Shown here piece after piece: positions 1 to 9,159 of a stretch of 64,000 nucleotides of DNA. The stretch is from positions 1,612,001 to 1,676,000 of the forward strand of contig NZ_JAHDTI010000001.1 of NCBI RefSeq assembly GCF_018531495.1, written 5' to 3'. Below the pieces are notes generated by a model. That model was not told where the DNA came from. It searched no databases and saw nothing but the letters and a program-made list of their open reading frames with translations. Origin of the DNA: Nonomuraea sediminis. Lineage in GTDB: Bacteria > Actinomycetota > Actinomycetes > Streptosporangiales > Streptosporangiaceae. Every line of letters starts with the position of its first letter. The stretch's first letter is position 1. The position numbers and the translations under genes are program-made.

Positions 1-186
1 TATGCCGCACGAGCCTTCGAGCTCTCCGCCGGAGACGACCCTGCCGTAGGAGCCGACCACATCGCGCGGTCGCGGATCCTCGCGGATCCCGTCGTGGTGG
101 ACGTCCTGAGGCGCTACCCGGCCGCCCCACCCGGCGGTGGGCGGGTCGGAGAACTGATCCGTCAGCTGGACGCCTCGCTCCGATGA
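1..186 (+). CDS. C-terminal end of an unidentified protein (cut by window edge)
   Basis: An open frame enters from the left edge and ends in TGA at 184-186, giving 61 residues. It has actinomycete-like codon use (G/C in nearly every third position), which is the main reason to believe it. The visible piece is helical and rich in Ala, Asp and Arg, ending in GELIRQLDASLR. No family motif is visible, so no function is given. It converges on the SDR gene with only 12 nt between the two stop codons. Confidence 0.5.
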   Translation, partial: YAARAFELSAGDDPAVGADHIARSRILADPVVVDVLRRYPAAPPGGGRVGELIRQLDASLR

Positions 187-198
187 TCCCCGCCTCGT

Positions 199-960
199 CT
201 AGATGAACTGCTGGCCGCCGTCGATGTCGTAGGTCGCGCCGGTGAGAGCCGTGTTGCTCATGATGTGTACGGCGAGCGCCGCGACATCGGCGGGGCCGAC
301 GACGCGGCCGATCGGGAGCGTGTCCCGCAGCTCGCTCCTGCGTTCCTCCAGCCGGTCCCCGAGCAGCGACGCCGACAGCGGCGTGTCCACGAAGCCGGCG
401 GCGATGAGGTTGACGCGAACCGGCGCGACCTCCAGCGCCAGGGTCGCCGTGAACACGGGCAGCGCGGCGGTGGCGGCCGAGACGATCCCCAGACCGTGAC
501 CGATGCGCCGACCGCCGGTGCCGCCCATGAGCACGATCGAGCCCCCGGGCCGCATCCTGCCGGCCGCGTTGCGCGCGACCTCCAGCGCCCGCACGATGTG
601 CCCGGTCATCGCCTCACGCACCTCGGCCGCGTCCATCTCCAGCACGGGGCCGTAATGCGGACCGCCGGCCGTGATCATCACGTGGTCGATGGGCGCGGGA
701 AGATCCTGGAAGAAGCGCGCCAGCGCGGCCGCGTCGTCGGCGTCGAAGGCCGCGGTGCGTTGCGCGCCGACCTCCCGCGCCGCCTGCTCGAGCCGGTCGG
801 GATCGCGGCCCGTGAGGATGACCTCGGCACCCTCGGCCCGGGCGCGCCGAGCCGTCTCGAGCCCGATGCCCGCACTTCCGCCGAGCACGACGACGGTCTG
901 CCCGGCCAGTTCCGGCTCGCGCCGCGGCCAATCAGCGGCGCCCAGGTCAGACGACGACAT
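199..960 (-). CDS. SDR-fold oxidoreductase-like protein lacking the catalytic Tyr/Lys
   Basis: 253 residues with a Rossmann dinucleotide-binding motif GGSAGIG at residues 27-33, an NxAG-like TAGG near 97-100 and a C-terminal YDIDGGQQFI, so the short-chain dehydrogenase/reductase fold is clear. The usual YxxxK catalytic pair is not there: the aligned stretch reads VSAAT (V160, T164) and the usual catalytic Ser region reads GGTGG. Either the reaction uses other residues or the protein only binds NAD(P). The start ATG at 958-960 lies inside the end of the upstream VOC gene (14-nt overlap), so the two are probably translated together. A longer in-frame start upstream was rejected because it would run deep into the VOC gene. 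Confidence 0.85.
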   Translation of the reverse strand: MSSSDLGAADWPRREPELAGQTVVVLGGSAGIGLETARRARAEGAEVILTGRDPDRLEQAAREVGAQRTAAFDADDAAALARFFQDLPAPIDHVMITAGGPHYGPVLEMDAAEVREAMTGHIVRALEVARNAAGRMRPGGSIVLMGGTGGRRIGHGLGIVSAATAALPVFTATLALEVAPVRVNLIAAGFVDTPLSASLLGDRLEERRSELRDTLPIGRVVGPADVAALAVHIMSNTALTGATYDIDGGQQFI

Positions 961-1576
961 GCTTGACCTCGGCCATGTAGCGCCCAGCGGCCGCGGAAGC
1001 CGCCTCCGGGTTGGCGCCGCCCTGGCGGGCGTCCAGATACGCCGCGTACCAGTCCCACCAGTCATGCGGCGGGGCCACCGCCTCGAACGCGCCGTGGTGT
1101 TCGGAGGTCTCGTGCAGCAGCCCGGCCAGGGCCGCGACGTCCGTCGACCACACCCGGCCCGGGCGCCGCTCCGTCACCTCCTGCAACAGCCAGGTGTTCC
1201 CGTCGGGGTCCGCGAACGACGCCCAGCTACTGTACGACCCGTGCTCCGGATCCGGGCCGGGCTCGCGTCGCCCCGCGCTGTTCACCCCGGGTCCGTGCCA
1301 CACCTCGCTGACCTCCACCCCGTGGCCCATCAGCTCCTGCCTGGCGGCCTCGACGTCCTCGACGATCAGCATCAGGTCCTTGACCGAGCCGGGCGCGAGC
1401 GCCGTCATCCCCTTGCCGAACTGGATCGAGGCGGGCGAGTTGGGCGGGGTGAACTGGATCACCCGATAGCCGTCGTCCACCGCGATGTCGGCGTCCAACC
1501 GCCACCCCAGCTTCTGGTAGAAGGTCTTCGCCCGCTCGGCGTCGCCAACCGGCAGCACCGTAACCTCGAACTTCAT
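947..1576 (-). CDS. VOC-family (glyoxalase/bleomycin-resistance-like) protein
   Basis: About 209 residues. The opening KFEVTVLPVGDAERAKTFYQ and later SWASFADPDGNTWLLQEV are typical of the vicinal-oxygen-chelate fold, where paired beta-alpha-beta-beta-beta modules bind a metal and a small substrate. After the VOC domain comes a tail of about 65 residues with a PPHDWWDWYAAYLDAR stretch that many actinobacterial VOC proteins carry. Substrate cannot be told from sequence. The start is uncertain: ATG at 1576 fits the domain start and has GAGAGG about 15 nt upstream; in-frame ATGs at 1603 and 1615 are alternatives. It is first in a two-gene unit with the SDR-like gene. Confidence 0.85.
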   Translation of the reverse strand: MKFEVTVLPVGDAERAKTFYQKLGWRLDADIAVDDGYRVIQFTPPNSPASIQFGKGMTALAPGSVKDLMLIVEDVEAARQELMGHGVEVSEVWHGPGVNSAGRREPGPDPEHGSYSSWASFADPDGNTWLLQEVTERRPGRVWSTDVAALAGLLHETSEHHGAFEAVAPPHDWWDWYAAYLDARQGGANPEAASAAAGRYMAEVKHVVV

Positions 1577-1782
1577 ATCCACGATGTCGAACCTCTCGTC
1601 CATGTCGGCGGACATCACACGCGCCACACAGGCCTCCCCCGAGCCGCCGCCACCGTGATTCCCCATCGCCGCCATCCGGTAACCAGCCCAAAGGCCAAGG
1701 ACTGCAGCGACCGTGACCCCAGGGTGAAATAGAGGAAAACGGACAATGGACACATCGTGTACACAGAAGTGACACTGGAGGT

Positions 1783-2130
1783 GTGAGCGGACCTTATGTG
1801 GCTCGTGTCATGCGCGAGCTGCGCCGCTGGCCCAGCTTGGCCATGTGCGAGAGCCATCAGGGCGTCGCCTTCACGGTCCGCGGCACCGAGATCCTCTACC
1901 CGAGCGGTCACGACGAGATGCGCCTGCGGCTGACCGCGCCCGTCATCAGCCGCCTCGGCCCCCACCTGTGGGAATCCGGCCGGGTGCACGCCTGCGAGGA
2001 CGGCGCCTGGGTGTCGGTCCAGCTCGAAGCCGAAGCGGATCTGGAACTGCTGCTCGCCCTGACCAGCCTCGCGATCAAGGCCCACCACGACCTGAACGCC
2101 CCCAGCCGGACCGGGCGGGGCGCCGTCTAG
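1783..2130 (+). CDS. Small luciferase-family (DUF5519-like) protein
   Basis: 115 residues, predicted GTG start with GGAG just upstream; an internal ATG nine codons in is possible. The pattern LRRWPSLAMCESHQG...EILYPSGHDEMRLRLTAPVISRLGPHL resembles the small proteins annotated as luciferase-domain or DUF5519 in actinomycetes; no enzyme activity is established for these. Its stop overlaps by 4 nt the stop of the convergent LuxR regulator. The upstream gap shared with the divergent VOC gene holds a perfect 8-bp palindrome GTGTACAC near 1758-1765 that could be an operator. Confidence 0.7.
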   Translation: MSGPYVARVMRELRRWPSLAMCESHQGVAFTVRGTEILYPSGHDEMRLRLTAPVISRLGPHLWESGRVHACEDGAWVSVQLEAEADLELLLALTSLAIKAHHDLNAPSRTGRGAV

Positions 2131-4823
2131 AGCATCAGCGCGGCGATGTCACCGCGCGAGCTGATCCCGAGCTTCGGATAGGCCTTGTACAGGTGGTGCG
2201 CGACGGTCTTGGGGCTGAGCAGGAGCTGGGTGGCGATCTCCCGGTTCGACAGGCCCCTGGCCGCCAGCCGTACGATCTGCAGTTCCTGCGGCGTGAGCCC
2301 GAGGAAGGGCGTCGGTACGGCACGCCGGGGCACCTCCGCGCCCGTCGCGTCGAGCTCGGCGCGGGCGCGCTCGGCCCAGGGAGTGGCACCGAGCGACTCG
2401 AACGTCTCCAGCGCGAACCGGAGCTGCGCGCCGGCGTCGGCCTTGCGGCGCATCCTGCGCAACCACTCGCCGAACAGCAGCCGGGTGCGTGCGTGGTCCA
2501 TGGGCCGGCTGTCGCGCTCGTGCAGGCGCAGGGCCGCGACGTAGTGGCTCTCCGCCTCGGCGTCGGACGAGGTCAGGGCCAGGCAGCGGCTGACGATCGC
2601 GTCGACCGCCGGGCGCCGGATCCTGGCCGCCCACTCGCGGTAGACGGCCAGCGGCCGGGCCGTGGGCCGCCCGATCCGCGCGGCCACCTCGACGTAGTCC
2701 GGCAGTCCCCGCAGTGCCGGGAGGGTGTGGTTGAAACAGCCCTGCAGGCTCTCGTCGAATCTGGCCAGCGCCGCCTCGTACCGCCCCAGGCCGAGATCGA
2801 GCACGGCCCGCGCCCACGCCACCCAGGCCACGGTGAGCACGTTGCCGCTCTCGAGCGCCGCCTCCGCGTGCTGCTGGGTGGCAGGCTCGTCACCGGTCAG
2901 GGCGGCCAGGTAGGCCATCATCGCGGAGGTGTGGGTGACGACCGCGGCGTCGCCGACGTCGCGGGCCATCCGCTCCGCTTCGGCGAGGTGGATCTGCGCG
3001 TTGGTGTGCTGGCCCAGCAGGAGCGTGGACATGGCCAGCCGTATCAGGATCGCGGGGAGCCAGCGGATCTCGCCGCTCTCCCTGAGCCGGCCGAGGTAGT
3101 CACCCGCGAGTGTGGACGCCTCGTGGTCGTGGCCGATCAGCAGCAGCGCGCCCACGGCGGCGATCATGGCGCGCATCGGGCCGGCCGAACTGGTCGTCCT
3201 GGCGGCGTCGGGCAGCGTGCGCAGGTCCTCCAGCAGGTCCGCGACGGGCGGGAAAGTCTCGGTCTCGCGGCCGAGCACGTTGGCCGAATACCAGCGGTGC
3301 AGCCAGACCAGCGATGCGAGCGGGTCACCCGGCGGCAGGTCGAACGCGCCGAGCCGGTCGAGGTCGGCCGCGAGCAGCGCGGTGTCCTGCGGCAGGCTCC
3401 ACGCGGTGTAGACGGTCTCGTTCAGCATCCAGAAGGCCTGTTCCCTGTCGGCCCGCCCGGCGGCCTGGACCTGCAGGTCGTGGGCCGCCCTGATCTCGCC
3501 GCGGTTGAAGGCGACGATGGCGCCCACGTGGTCGAGCCGGGCCACGAGCCGCGGGTCGACGGTGCTCGCGCGGGCCTGCTCGGCCAGCCGTTCGGCCTGC
3601 GGGATCACCGAGGCCGCCAGCGCGGCCTCGGCCGCCCGGGTGAGGCGGTAGGCGACCCGGGCGGGATCGGTGGACAGGGACGCCGAGCGCTCGTAGGCGG
3701 TCGCCGCCGCCAGGTGCCCCGATCGGGCGGCCGCGCGCGCCGCCGCCTGCTCCAGGGCCGCGGCCGCCGCCTCGTCGGGGCCCGTCGCCGCGCCGGCCAG
3801 ATGCCAGGCCCGCCGGTCGGCCTGCTCGGGGTCGTCGAGGAGCTCGGCCAGTTTCGCGTGTACGGCCAGCCGGTCACTGAGCGGTGCACCGTGGTAGGCG
3901 GCCGCCCTGACCAGCGGATGGCGGAAGACGACGGTGCCCGCGAGGCTGATGAGACCGCGATCCAGCGCGGGCTGCAGGTCGGCGGTCGTGATGCCGAACG
4001 AGGCGGCGGCCCGCATCACGATCGCGAGTTCGTAGGTGTCGCATGCCGCCGCGATGAGCAGCATCAGCTGGGTGGGCCGCGGCAGTCGCCGTACCTGCTG
4101 CCAGAAGGCGGCCTGGATGCGACCGGTCAGCGGCACCGGCGTGAAGGCGTCCGCGGGCAGGTCGGCGGCGGTGAGCTCGATGAGCGCGAGCGGATTGCCC
4201 CCGGTCGCCGCGTACAGCTCGTCGAGATCGGCCGCGCGTCCGTGCTCGGTGAGCAACTCCCGCGCGGCGTCCCGGTCCAGGCCGGCCAGCCGCAGCACCG
4301 GCAGCCCCTGGCACTCCCCGTCGGAGCCGTCCTCGCGCAGGCCGAGCAGCATGACGATGCCCTCGTCGCCGAGCCGTCTGGCCGCGAACATCACCGCGTC
4401 GGCCGAGGCCTGGTCGAGCCAGTGCGCGTCGTCGATCAGGCACAGCAGCGGGCGCTCGCCCGCGACCTCCGACAGCAGCGTCAGTACGGCCAGGCCGACG
4501 AGGAACCGGTCGCCCGGCTCGGCCGCCGACAGGCCGAACGCCGCGCGCAGGGCGTCCCGCTGCCGCTCCGGAAGCAGGTCCACGTGGTGGAGCAGGGGCT
4601 TGAGCAGCAGGTGGAGTCCGGAGAAGGGCAGGTCGGCCTCGGATTCCGCCGCCGTGCAGCGCACGATCCGCATGTCGCCGGCCGATCGCGACGCGTACTC
4701 CAGGAGCGCGGTCTTGCCGATGCCCGGCTGGCCGATGACGGCGAGCGCGGAGCTCTCACCGGCGCGAGCGCCGCGCAGCATGCCCTCAAGCGCCGCCTGC
4801 TCCTCCGCCCGTCCCCATAGCAT
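2127..4823 (-). CDS. LAL-type LuxR transcriptional regulator with N-terminal ATPase domain
   Basis: 898 residues, normal size for the large ATP-binding LuxR (LAL, MalT-like) family. Walker A GQPGIGKT is at residues 31-38 and a Walker B LLCLIDDAHWLD follows around residue 130, then a long helical TPR-like middle. The last about 60 residues (LTPQELQIVRLAARGLSNRE...KTVAHHLYKAYPKLGI) are a GerE/LuxR helix-turn-helix that binds DNA. Such proteins are usually activators responding to a small molecule. The nearest possible target is the divergent epoxide-hydrolase-like gene that starts 93 nt away, which is inference from position only. Confidence 0.93.
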   Translation of the reverse strand: MLWGRAEEQAALEGMLRGARAGESSALAVIGQPGIGKTALLEYASRSAGDMRIVRCTAAESEADLPFSGLHLLLKPLLHHVDLLPERQRDALRAAFGLSAAEPGDRFLVGLAVLTLLSEVAGERPLLCLIDDAHWLDQASADAVMFAARRLGDEGIVMLLGLREDGSDGECQGLPVLRLAGLDRDAARELLTEHGRAADLDELYAATGGNPLALIELTAADLPADAFTPVPLTGRIQAAFWQQVRRLPRPTQLMLLIAAACDTYELAIVMRAAASFGITTADLQPALDRGLISLAGTVVFRHPLVRAAAYHGAPLSDRLAVHAKLAELLDDPEQADRRAWHLAGAATGPDEAAAAALEQAAARAAARSGHLAAATAYERSASLSTDPARVAYRLTRAAEAALAASVIPQAERLAEQARASTVDPRLVARLDHVGAIVAFNRGEIRAAHDLQVQAAGRADREQAFWMLNETVYTAWSLPQDTALLAADLDRLGAFDLPPGDPLASLVWLHRWYSANVLGRETETFPPVADLLEDLRTLPDAARTTSSAGPMRAMIAAVGALLLIGHDHEASTLAGDYLGRLRESGEIRWLPAILIRLAMSTLLLGQHTNAQIHLAEAERMARDVGDAAVVTHTSAMMAYLAALTGDEPATQQHAEAALESGNVLTVAWVAWARAVLDLGLGRYEAALARFDESLQGCFNHTLPALRGLPDYVEVAARIGRPTARPLAVYREWAARIRRPAVDAIVSRCLALTSSDAEAESHYVAALRLHERDSRPMDHARTRLLFGEWLRRMRRKADAGAQLRFALETFESLGATPWAERARAELDATGAEVPRRAVPTPFLGLTPQELQIVRLAARGLSNREIATQLLLSPKTVAHHLYKAYPKLGISSRGDIAALML

Positions 4824-4916
4824 GCGGACAACTTACCTATAGCCCACCATCTGCCCACAAAAAGTACCGACGTTCTGACCGATTCCTCCGCGCGCGCTGC
4901 TCCCTAGGGTGGCCGC

Positions 4917-6044
4917 ATGTCTGAGATCCGCCCATTCCGCATCGACATCTCCCAGGACGACCTGGACGACCTGAAGAACCGGCTGGCCCGCACGCGCCTG
5001 GCCGACGAGCTGCCGTCCGACGCGATCGCCGGCAAGGTCGACATCGGCATCCCCGTGCGGCCCGGCTGGGAGTACGGCGTGCCGCTGTCGTACGTCAAGC
5101 CGCTGCTGGAGTACTGGCGTGACGGGTTCGACTGGCGCGCCCAGGAGGCCAGGCTGAACCGCTTCGCCCAGTTCACCACCGAGATCGACGGGCAGAACGT
5201 CCACTTCGTGCACGTGCGCTCCGCTGACCCCGACGCGATCCCGCTGATGCTCCTGCACGGCTGGCCCAGCAGCTTCACCGAGTACGTGGGGCTCGTCGAC
5301 GAGCTCACGGCGTCCGGCTTCCACGTGGTCATCCCGTCCTACCCGGGCTTCGCCTTCTCCGGCCCGACCACCGAGCCCGGCTGGCATCCCGTGCGCATGG
5401 CGGCCGCGTTCAACGAGCTGATGAGCAGGCTCGGCTACGACAGGTTCGGCGTGCACGGCAACGACGCCGGCGCCATCATCGCGCCCGAGATGGGCAGGCT
5501 CGCCCCGGACAGGGTCATCGGCGTGCACGTCAACCAGATCTTCTCCTTCCCCAAGGGTGAGCCGGGCGAGATGGACGGCCTCAGCGAGCAGGAGCTGATG
5601 TTCATCCAGTTCGGGCAGAAGTTCCTCGAGCACGCCATCCACGACTTCGCGCAGCGGGCACAGCCTCAGACGCTCGCGCACGCCCTGTCCGACTCGCCGT
5701 ACGGCCAGCTCGCCTGGAGCGGCCAGCTGCTCGGCGACTCGCTGACCCCCGACGAGATCCTCACCAACGTCTGCCTCTACTGGTTCACCAACACCGCGGC
5801 CTCCTCGGCGCGTTTCTACTTCGAGAACCACCACTCCGAGCGGCCCTCGTCGCCGACGACGGTGCCCGTGGGGCTGGCGTCCTTCGGCTACGACTTCAAG
5901 GCGCCGCGGAAGTTCGCCGAACGCGACCACGCCGACATCGTGTCCTGGAACGAGTACGACCGCGGCGGGCACTGGAGCGCCCACGAGGCGCCCGACCTCC
6001 TGCTCGAGGACATCCGCGCGTTCTTCCGCAAGGTCGGCTCATGA
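4917..6044 (+). CDS. Epoxide hydrolase-like alpha/beta hydrolase
   Basis: 375 residues. An N-terminal epoxide-hydrolase domain (residues 1-105: FRIDISQDDLDDLKNRLARTR) is followed by the alpha/beta-hydrolase core. HGWP at 114-117 forms the oxyanion region, the nucleophile is Asp183 in HGNDAG, and the catalytic His is about 352 in GGHWSAHEAP; a YFEN tyrosine in the cap could polarise the epoxide. All expected residues are present, so an active cytosolic epoxide hydrolase is likely, substrate unknown. It lies divergent from the LAL regulator and ends at a strong shared terminator. Confidence 0.9.
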   Translation: MSEIRPFRIDISQDDLDDLKNRLARTRLADELPSDAIAGKVDIGIPVRPGWEYGVPLSYVKPLLEYWRDGFDWRAQEARLNRFAQFTTEIDGQNVHFVHVRSADPDAIPLMLLHGWPSSFTEYVGLVDELTASGFHVVIPSYPGFAFSGPTTEPGWHPVRMAAAFNELMSRLGYDRFGVHGNDAGAIIAPEMGRLAPDRVIGVHVNQIFSFPKGEPGEMDGLSEQELMFIQFGQKFLEHAIHDFAQRAQPQTLAHALSDSPYGQLAWSGQLLGDSLTPDEILTNVCLYWFTNTAASSARFYFENHHSERPSSPTTVPVGLASFGYDFKAPRKFAERDHADIVSWNEYDRGGHWSAHEAPDLLLEDIRAFFRKVGS

Positions 6045-6062
6045 GCTGACCTTGCGCGTCAG

Positions 6063-6093
6063 GAGGCCTGCACCCGCGTGGGGTGCAGGCCTC
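6063..6093. terminator. Bidirectional terminator between convergent genes
   Basis: A perfect 13-bp inverted repeat (GAGGCCTGCACCC and its complement, 6063-6075 and 6081-6093) with a 5-nt loop sits in the 55-nt gap between the epoxide hydrolase stop and the metalloprotease stop. No long T-run follows, as is usual for high-GC terminators. Confidence 0.85.
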
Positions 6094-6099
6094 GAGGTG

Positions 6100-9006
6100 T
6101 CAGTAGGTTTCGATCTTGTTGGCGTTGACGTCGTCCAGCACGCCGATGATCCCGCTGTAACGGGACGCCGTGCTCGAGTCGACCGGCAGCGCCAGCGTGT
6201 CCTGGGCGTAGAGGGCGGCGCCCCTGACCGTGCCGAGCCCCAGCGGGTCGGTGATCACGGTGCCCGCGTTGATGCGCCTGGTGGCCAGGTTGAAGTACGT
6301 GCCCAGCAGGTGCTCGGACAGGACGCTCTTCGGCTCGTTCTGGCCGCGGAAGGCCGCGGTGATCTCGGCGGCCGAGAGCGCGCCGCTGCCGTCGGTGTCG
6401 TAGCGCTGGTCGGTGGCCTGGACCCGGGCCAGGTTCTCGGCCGTCCAGAGCTCCTGGTGGTTCTTCCAGAAACCCTTGGAGAGCGGGTCGCGCGTGGGCG
6501 GGACGACCGTGATCGTGGTGGTGGCCGCCGCCGTGACCGGGGCGTAGGTGCAGGCGCCGGTGGCGTTCTGGTAGGCCACGGACACCGCGGCGGTGTACGT
6601 GGTGCCGGCCAGGGCCAGGAGCGTCGGCCGGGCGGTGAACACGATCGTCCGATCCCCTGACGTGGCGGGCAACTGGTTCACGGCCCAGGTGAGGGTCGTG
6701 GTGCCGTCGGCGTTGCGCGTCACCGTGGTCGGCTTCGGTCCGCTGCCCAGGTCGAGCGCCTGGCTGTAGTAGAGGCCCGCCGGGAGCGTGGTGGTCAGCG
6801 CGACGTGGGAGGCCGCGCCGCCGCCGGTGTTGGCGTAGGTGATCCGGTAGGTGATCGCCTCGCCGGCGTTGACCGTGGCCGTGGCGGTCGCGCCCACCGT
6901 CAGCACAGGGGCCTGGACGGTGGTCGTGGCCTTGGCGGTGTTGTCGCTGACGTAGGGGTCGGGGATGCCGTTGGCGTCGTTGCCGGTGACCGTGACGGTG
7001 TTGGTGAGCGTCGTGCCGTCGGTGGTGTCGCACGGCACCTGGTAGGTGAACTTCGGTGTGACCGTGTTGACGGCGCCGTTGGCCAGGTCGGGCAGCGAGC
7101 GCTGCTGCTTGGTGCCGTCGGGCAGCGTGTCGGTGAGCGAGATGTCCTTGGCCGTGTCAGGGCCGAGGTCGGTGACGTTGACCGTGTAGCCCACGGTGTC
7201 CCCGCCGGTCGCTTCCGCCTGGTCGGCGGACTTGGTGACCTTGAGATCGGCCTTCTGCGCCATGGCCAGGATGGTGTCCTCGGTCAGTTCCTCCGGCAGG
7301 TCACCGCGCGCGCCGTCCAGGAAGAACGTGCCGTTGAGCCGGGGGTTGTACTGGAGGTTGGCCCAGTCGTCGAAGCCGTCGAGGGGCTGGTTGGGGCTGG
7401 TGGCCGCGCAGCCGTACTTGTCGGCCGGCTTGATGGATTCGATGTAGTTGATGTCGGCGGGGATGTCCGACTCGATGCCGTTCTTCTCGTTCCAGTCGAG
7501 GGCGCCGTTGGTCGCCGGCGCCACGCGTACCTTGCCGTTGACGCCGTAGACGGTGTTGCGTGCCGGGTTCGGCGTGCCGCGCACCCCGTTGTTCTCGTTG
7601 AGATGCGCCTCGTCGAGCCTGGGGAGGTCGGTGCCCCTGACCGCGCTGGAGTAGTCCAGCGGCCTGGCGGGGTCCCGGATGGTGAACTGCAGCGTGTAGT
7701 TCATCACGCTCAGGTAATTGGGCTTGCAGTTGGTGTAGTCGCCGCCGCCGTGCCCGAGGCCGAGCGTGTGGCCGAACTCGTGCATGAACGTGGCGGCCTC
7801 CGAGTTCCTGCGGCCGTTGAGGATGGCGGTCGCGGTGCCGCCGATGGCGCCGAGCGTGACCATGAAGTCGTTGCCGCCGTGCGGAGCGGTCTCCGCCCAT
7901 TCCGAGATGCCCGACGACTTGAGGTTCTCCGCGTGGGTGTCCCCGAAGATCATGTAGCGGAACGCGTCGCGCTTCGCCTTCAGGATGAACTCGCAGTTCG
8001 AGTCGGCCCGATCCGCCACGGTGCCGAAGTGGCCGGTGCAGGGGCCGCGCGGCTTGGCGTTCTTCAGGTCGTTGAAATCGTCCAGCTTGTCCGTGCCGTC
8101 GGGGTTCTTGGCCGTCCCGTCTGTTTGGAAGAGGATCCCGGAGACCACCGGCAGGTTGCTCTCGTCGACGGCCGTGTGCAGGTTGACCCCGCGATACTTG
8201 GTCTTGGTGGCGTCCGCAGGGTCGGGATAGGGGTCGACAGGGGCGTCGGCGAAGGCCTTGACGACGTCGTCCAGCGCTCCCGGTTGCGGCGCGAACCCGG
8301 TCATCGCGTCCGCCTCGACGAACAGGTCCTTCCTGTACGGCAGGGCGTTGTAGGGCGGGTCCCCCAGCGCCAGGTCGACCTTGTCGTCCCCGTTGATGTT
8401 GTAGCCCTGCCCCGGAGTCTCCCAGGTGTTGAGGAGGCCGTCGTTGTCGCTGTCGGCGTCCTTGGCCACGTCCAGGCAGTGCGGCGTGGTGATGGTGAAG
8501 TACCCGCGCGCCGAGTCCGGTCCGCTGGTCTCGCTCTCCCCCGCCAGGCTCGGGATCCCGGCTCCTTGCTGCGCGGTCAGGCCGCCGCCGGTGAAGACGC
8601 ACGTGTCCAGGTTGAAGTCCAGGTCGAGGTAGTCACCGGTCTTGGCCCAGTGGATGACGTCGTCCTGGGAGAGGTCGTCCTGGTCCCACAGCTCCAGATG
8701 GATGGCCACCGGATTGTGCGAGGTGTCGACGTTGACCTTGCGCACCCAGTTGGTACGGAAGTCGGAGCCGTGCGCGCAGCAGAAGTCGTCCCTGCCGTCG
8801 AACAGGCCCTGGTGATCGATCTCGAACTTCGGATAGTAGTCATTCCCGCACGCCTCGCCGGCGCCCTCGTCGCACGACAGCTCGACGACCCGGTACAGAT
8901 GTACGGTCACCTCCACGGTGGCCGCCTGGGCCGGAGTGGTGCCCACGTACAGCACCACCATGAGCGTCGCGACCAACGCACGGAGTAACAGGCCAAACCT
9001 ACTCAT
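6100..9006 (-). CDS. Secreted zinc metalloprotease with DUF11-type repeats
   Basis: 968 residues. A Sec signal peptide (about residues 1-29, ending AQA) is followed by a metalloprotease domain with the zincin motif HEFGHTLGLGH at 409-419 (three zinc-binding His and the catalytic Glu). Before it are DxDxDG-type stretches (DADSDNDG near 184; a second EF-hand-like DTDGSGALS near the C terminus) likely to bind calcium. Residues about 590-790 form two DUF11/CARDB-like beta-sandwich repeats (TVGYTVNVTDLGPDTAKD; ITYRITYANTGG), and a C-terminal GFWKNHQ domain follows. GAGGGGGG upstream of the ATG supports the start. Probably an extracellular protease; substrate not known. Confidence 0.88.
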   Translation of the reverse strand: MSRFGLLLRALVATLMVVLYVGTTPAQAATVEVTVHLYRVVELSCDEGAGEACGNDYYPKFEIDHQGLFDGRDDFCCAHGSDFRTNWVRKVNVDTSHNPVAIHLELWDQDDLSQDDVIHWAKTGDYLDLDFNLDTCVFTGGGLTAQQGAGIPSLAGESETSGPDSARGYFTITTPHCLDVAKDADSDNDGLLNTWETPGQGYNINGDDKVDLALGDPPYNALPYRKDLFVEADAMTGFAPQPGALDDVVKAFADAPVDPYPDPADATKTKYRGVNLHTAVDESNLPVVSGILFQTDGTAKNPDGTDKLDDFNDLKNAKPRGPCTGHFGTVADRADSNCEFILKAKRDAFRYMIFGDTHAENLKSSGISEWAETAPHGGNDFMVTLGAIGGTATAILNGRRNSEAATFMHEFGHTLGLGHGGGDYTNCKPNYLSVMNYTLQFTIRDPARPLDYSSAVRGTDLPRLDEAHLNENNGVRGTPNPARNTVYGVNGKVRVAPATNGALDWNEKNGIESDIPADINYIESIKPADKYGCAATSPNQPLDGFDDWANLQYNPRLNGTFFLDGARGDLPEELTEDTILAMAQKADLKVTKSADQAEATGGDTVGYTVNVTDLGPDTAKDISLTDTLPDGTKQQRSLPDLANGAVNTVTPKFTYQVPCDTTDGTTLTNTVTVTGNDANGIPDPYVSDNTAKATTTVQAPVLTVGATATATVNAGEAITYRITYANTGGGAASHVALTTTLPAGLYYSQALDLGSGPKPTTVTRNADGTTTLTWAVNQLPATSGDRTIVFTARPTLLALAGTTYTAAVSVAYQNATGACTYAPVTAAATTTITVVPPTRDPLSKGFWKNHQELWTAENLARVQATDQRYDTDGSGALSAAEITAAFRGQNEPKSVLSEHLLGTYFNLATRRINAGTVITDPLGLGTVRGAALYAQDTLALPVDSSTASRYSGIIGVLDDVNANKIETY

Positions 9007-9159
9007 GACACCCCCCTCGGTGTGCAGCAGAAACAGGGCGAACGTATCCGCGCGGTCACCGGGTGTCGTGAGTACCCTCTACTCAGTCCGCGGAGGGCGA
9101 GCTGCCATGATCGCGCCCTTCGCGGGGTATGCAACGTGCATTCGGGTGGGGTGTTCGTT

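Noticed and set aside
1845..4820. 991-codon plus-strand open frame
   Set aside because: It lies antisense to the LAL regulator, whose motifs are intact; high GC content keeps antisense frames open. The translation is Arg/Gly/Gln-rich without any fold signal.
6805..8988. 727-codon plus-strand open frame
   Set aside because: Antisense to the metalloprotease, which has signal peptide and HEFGHTLGLGH.
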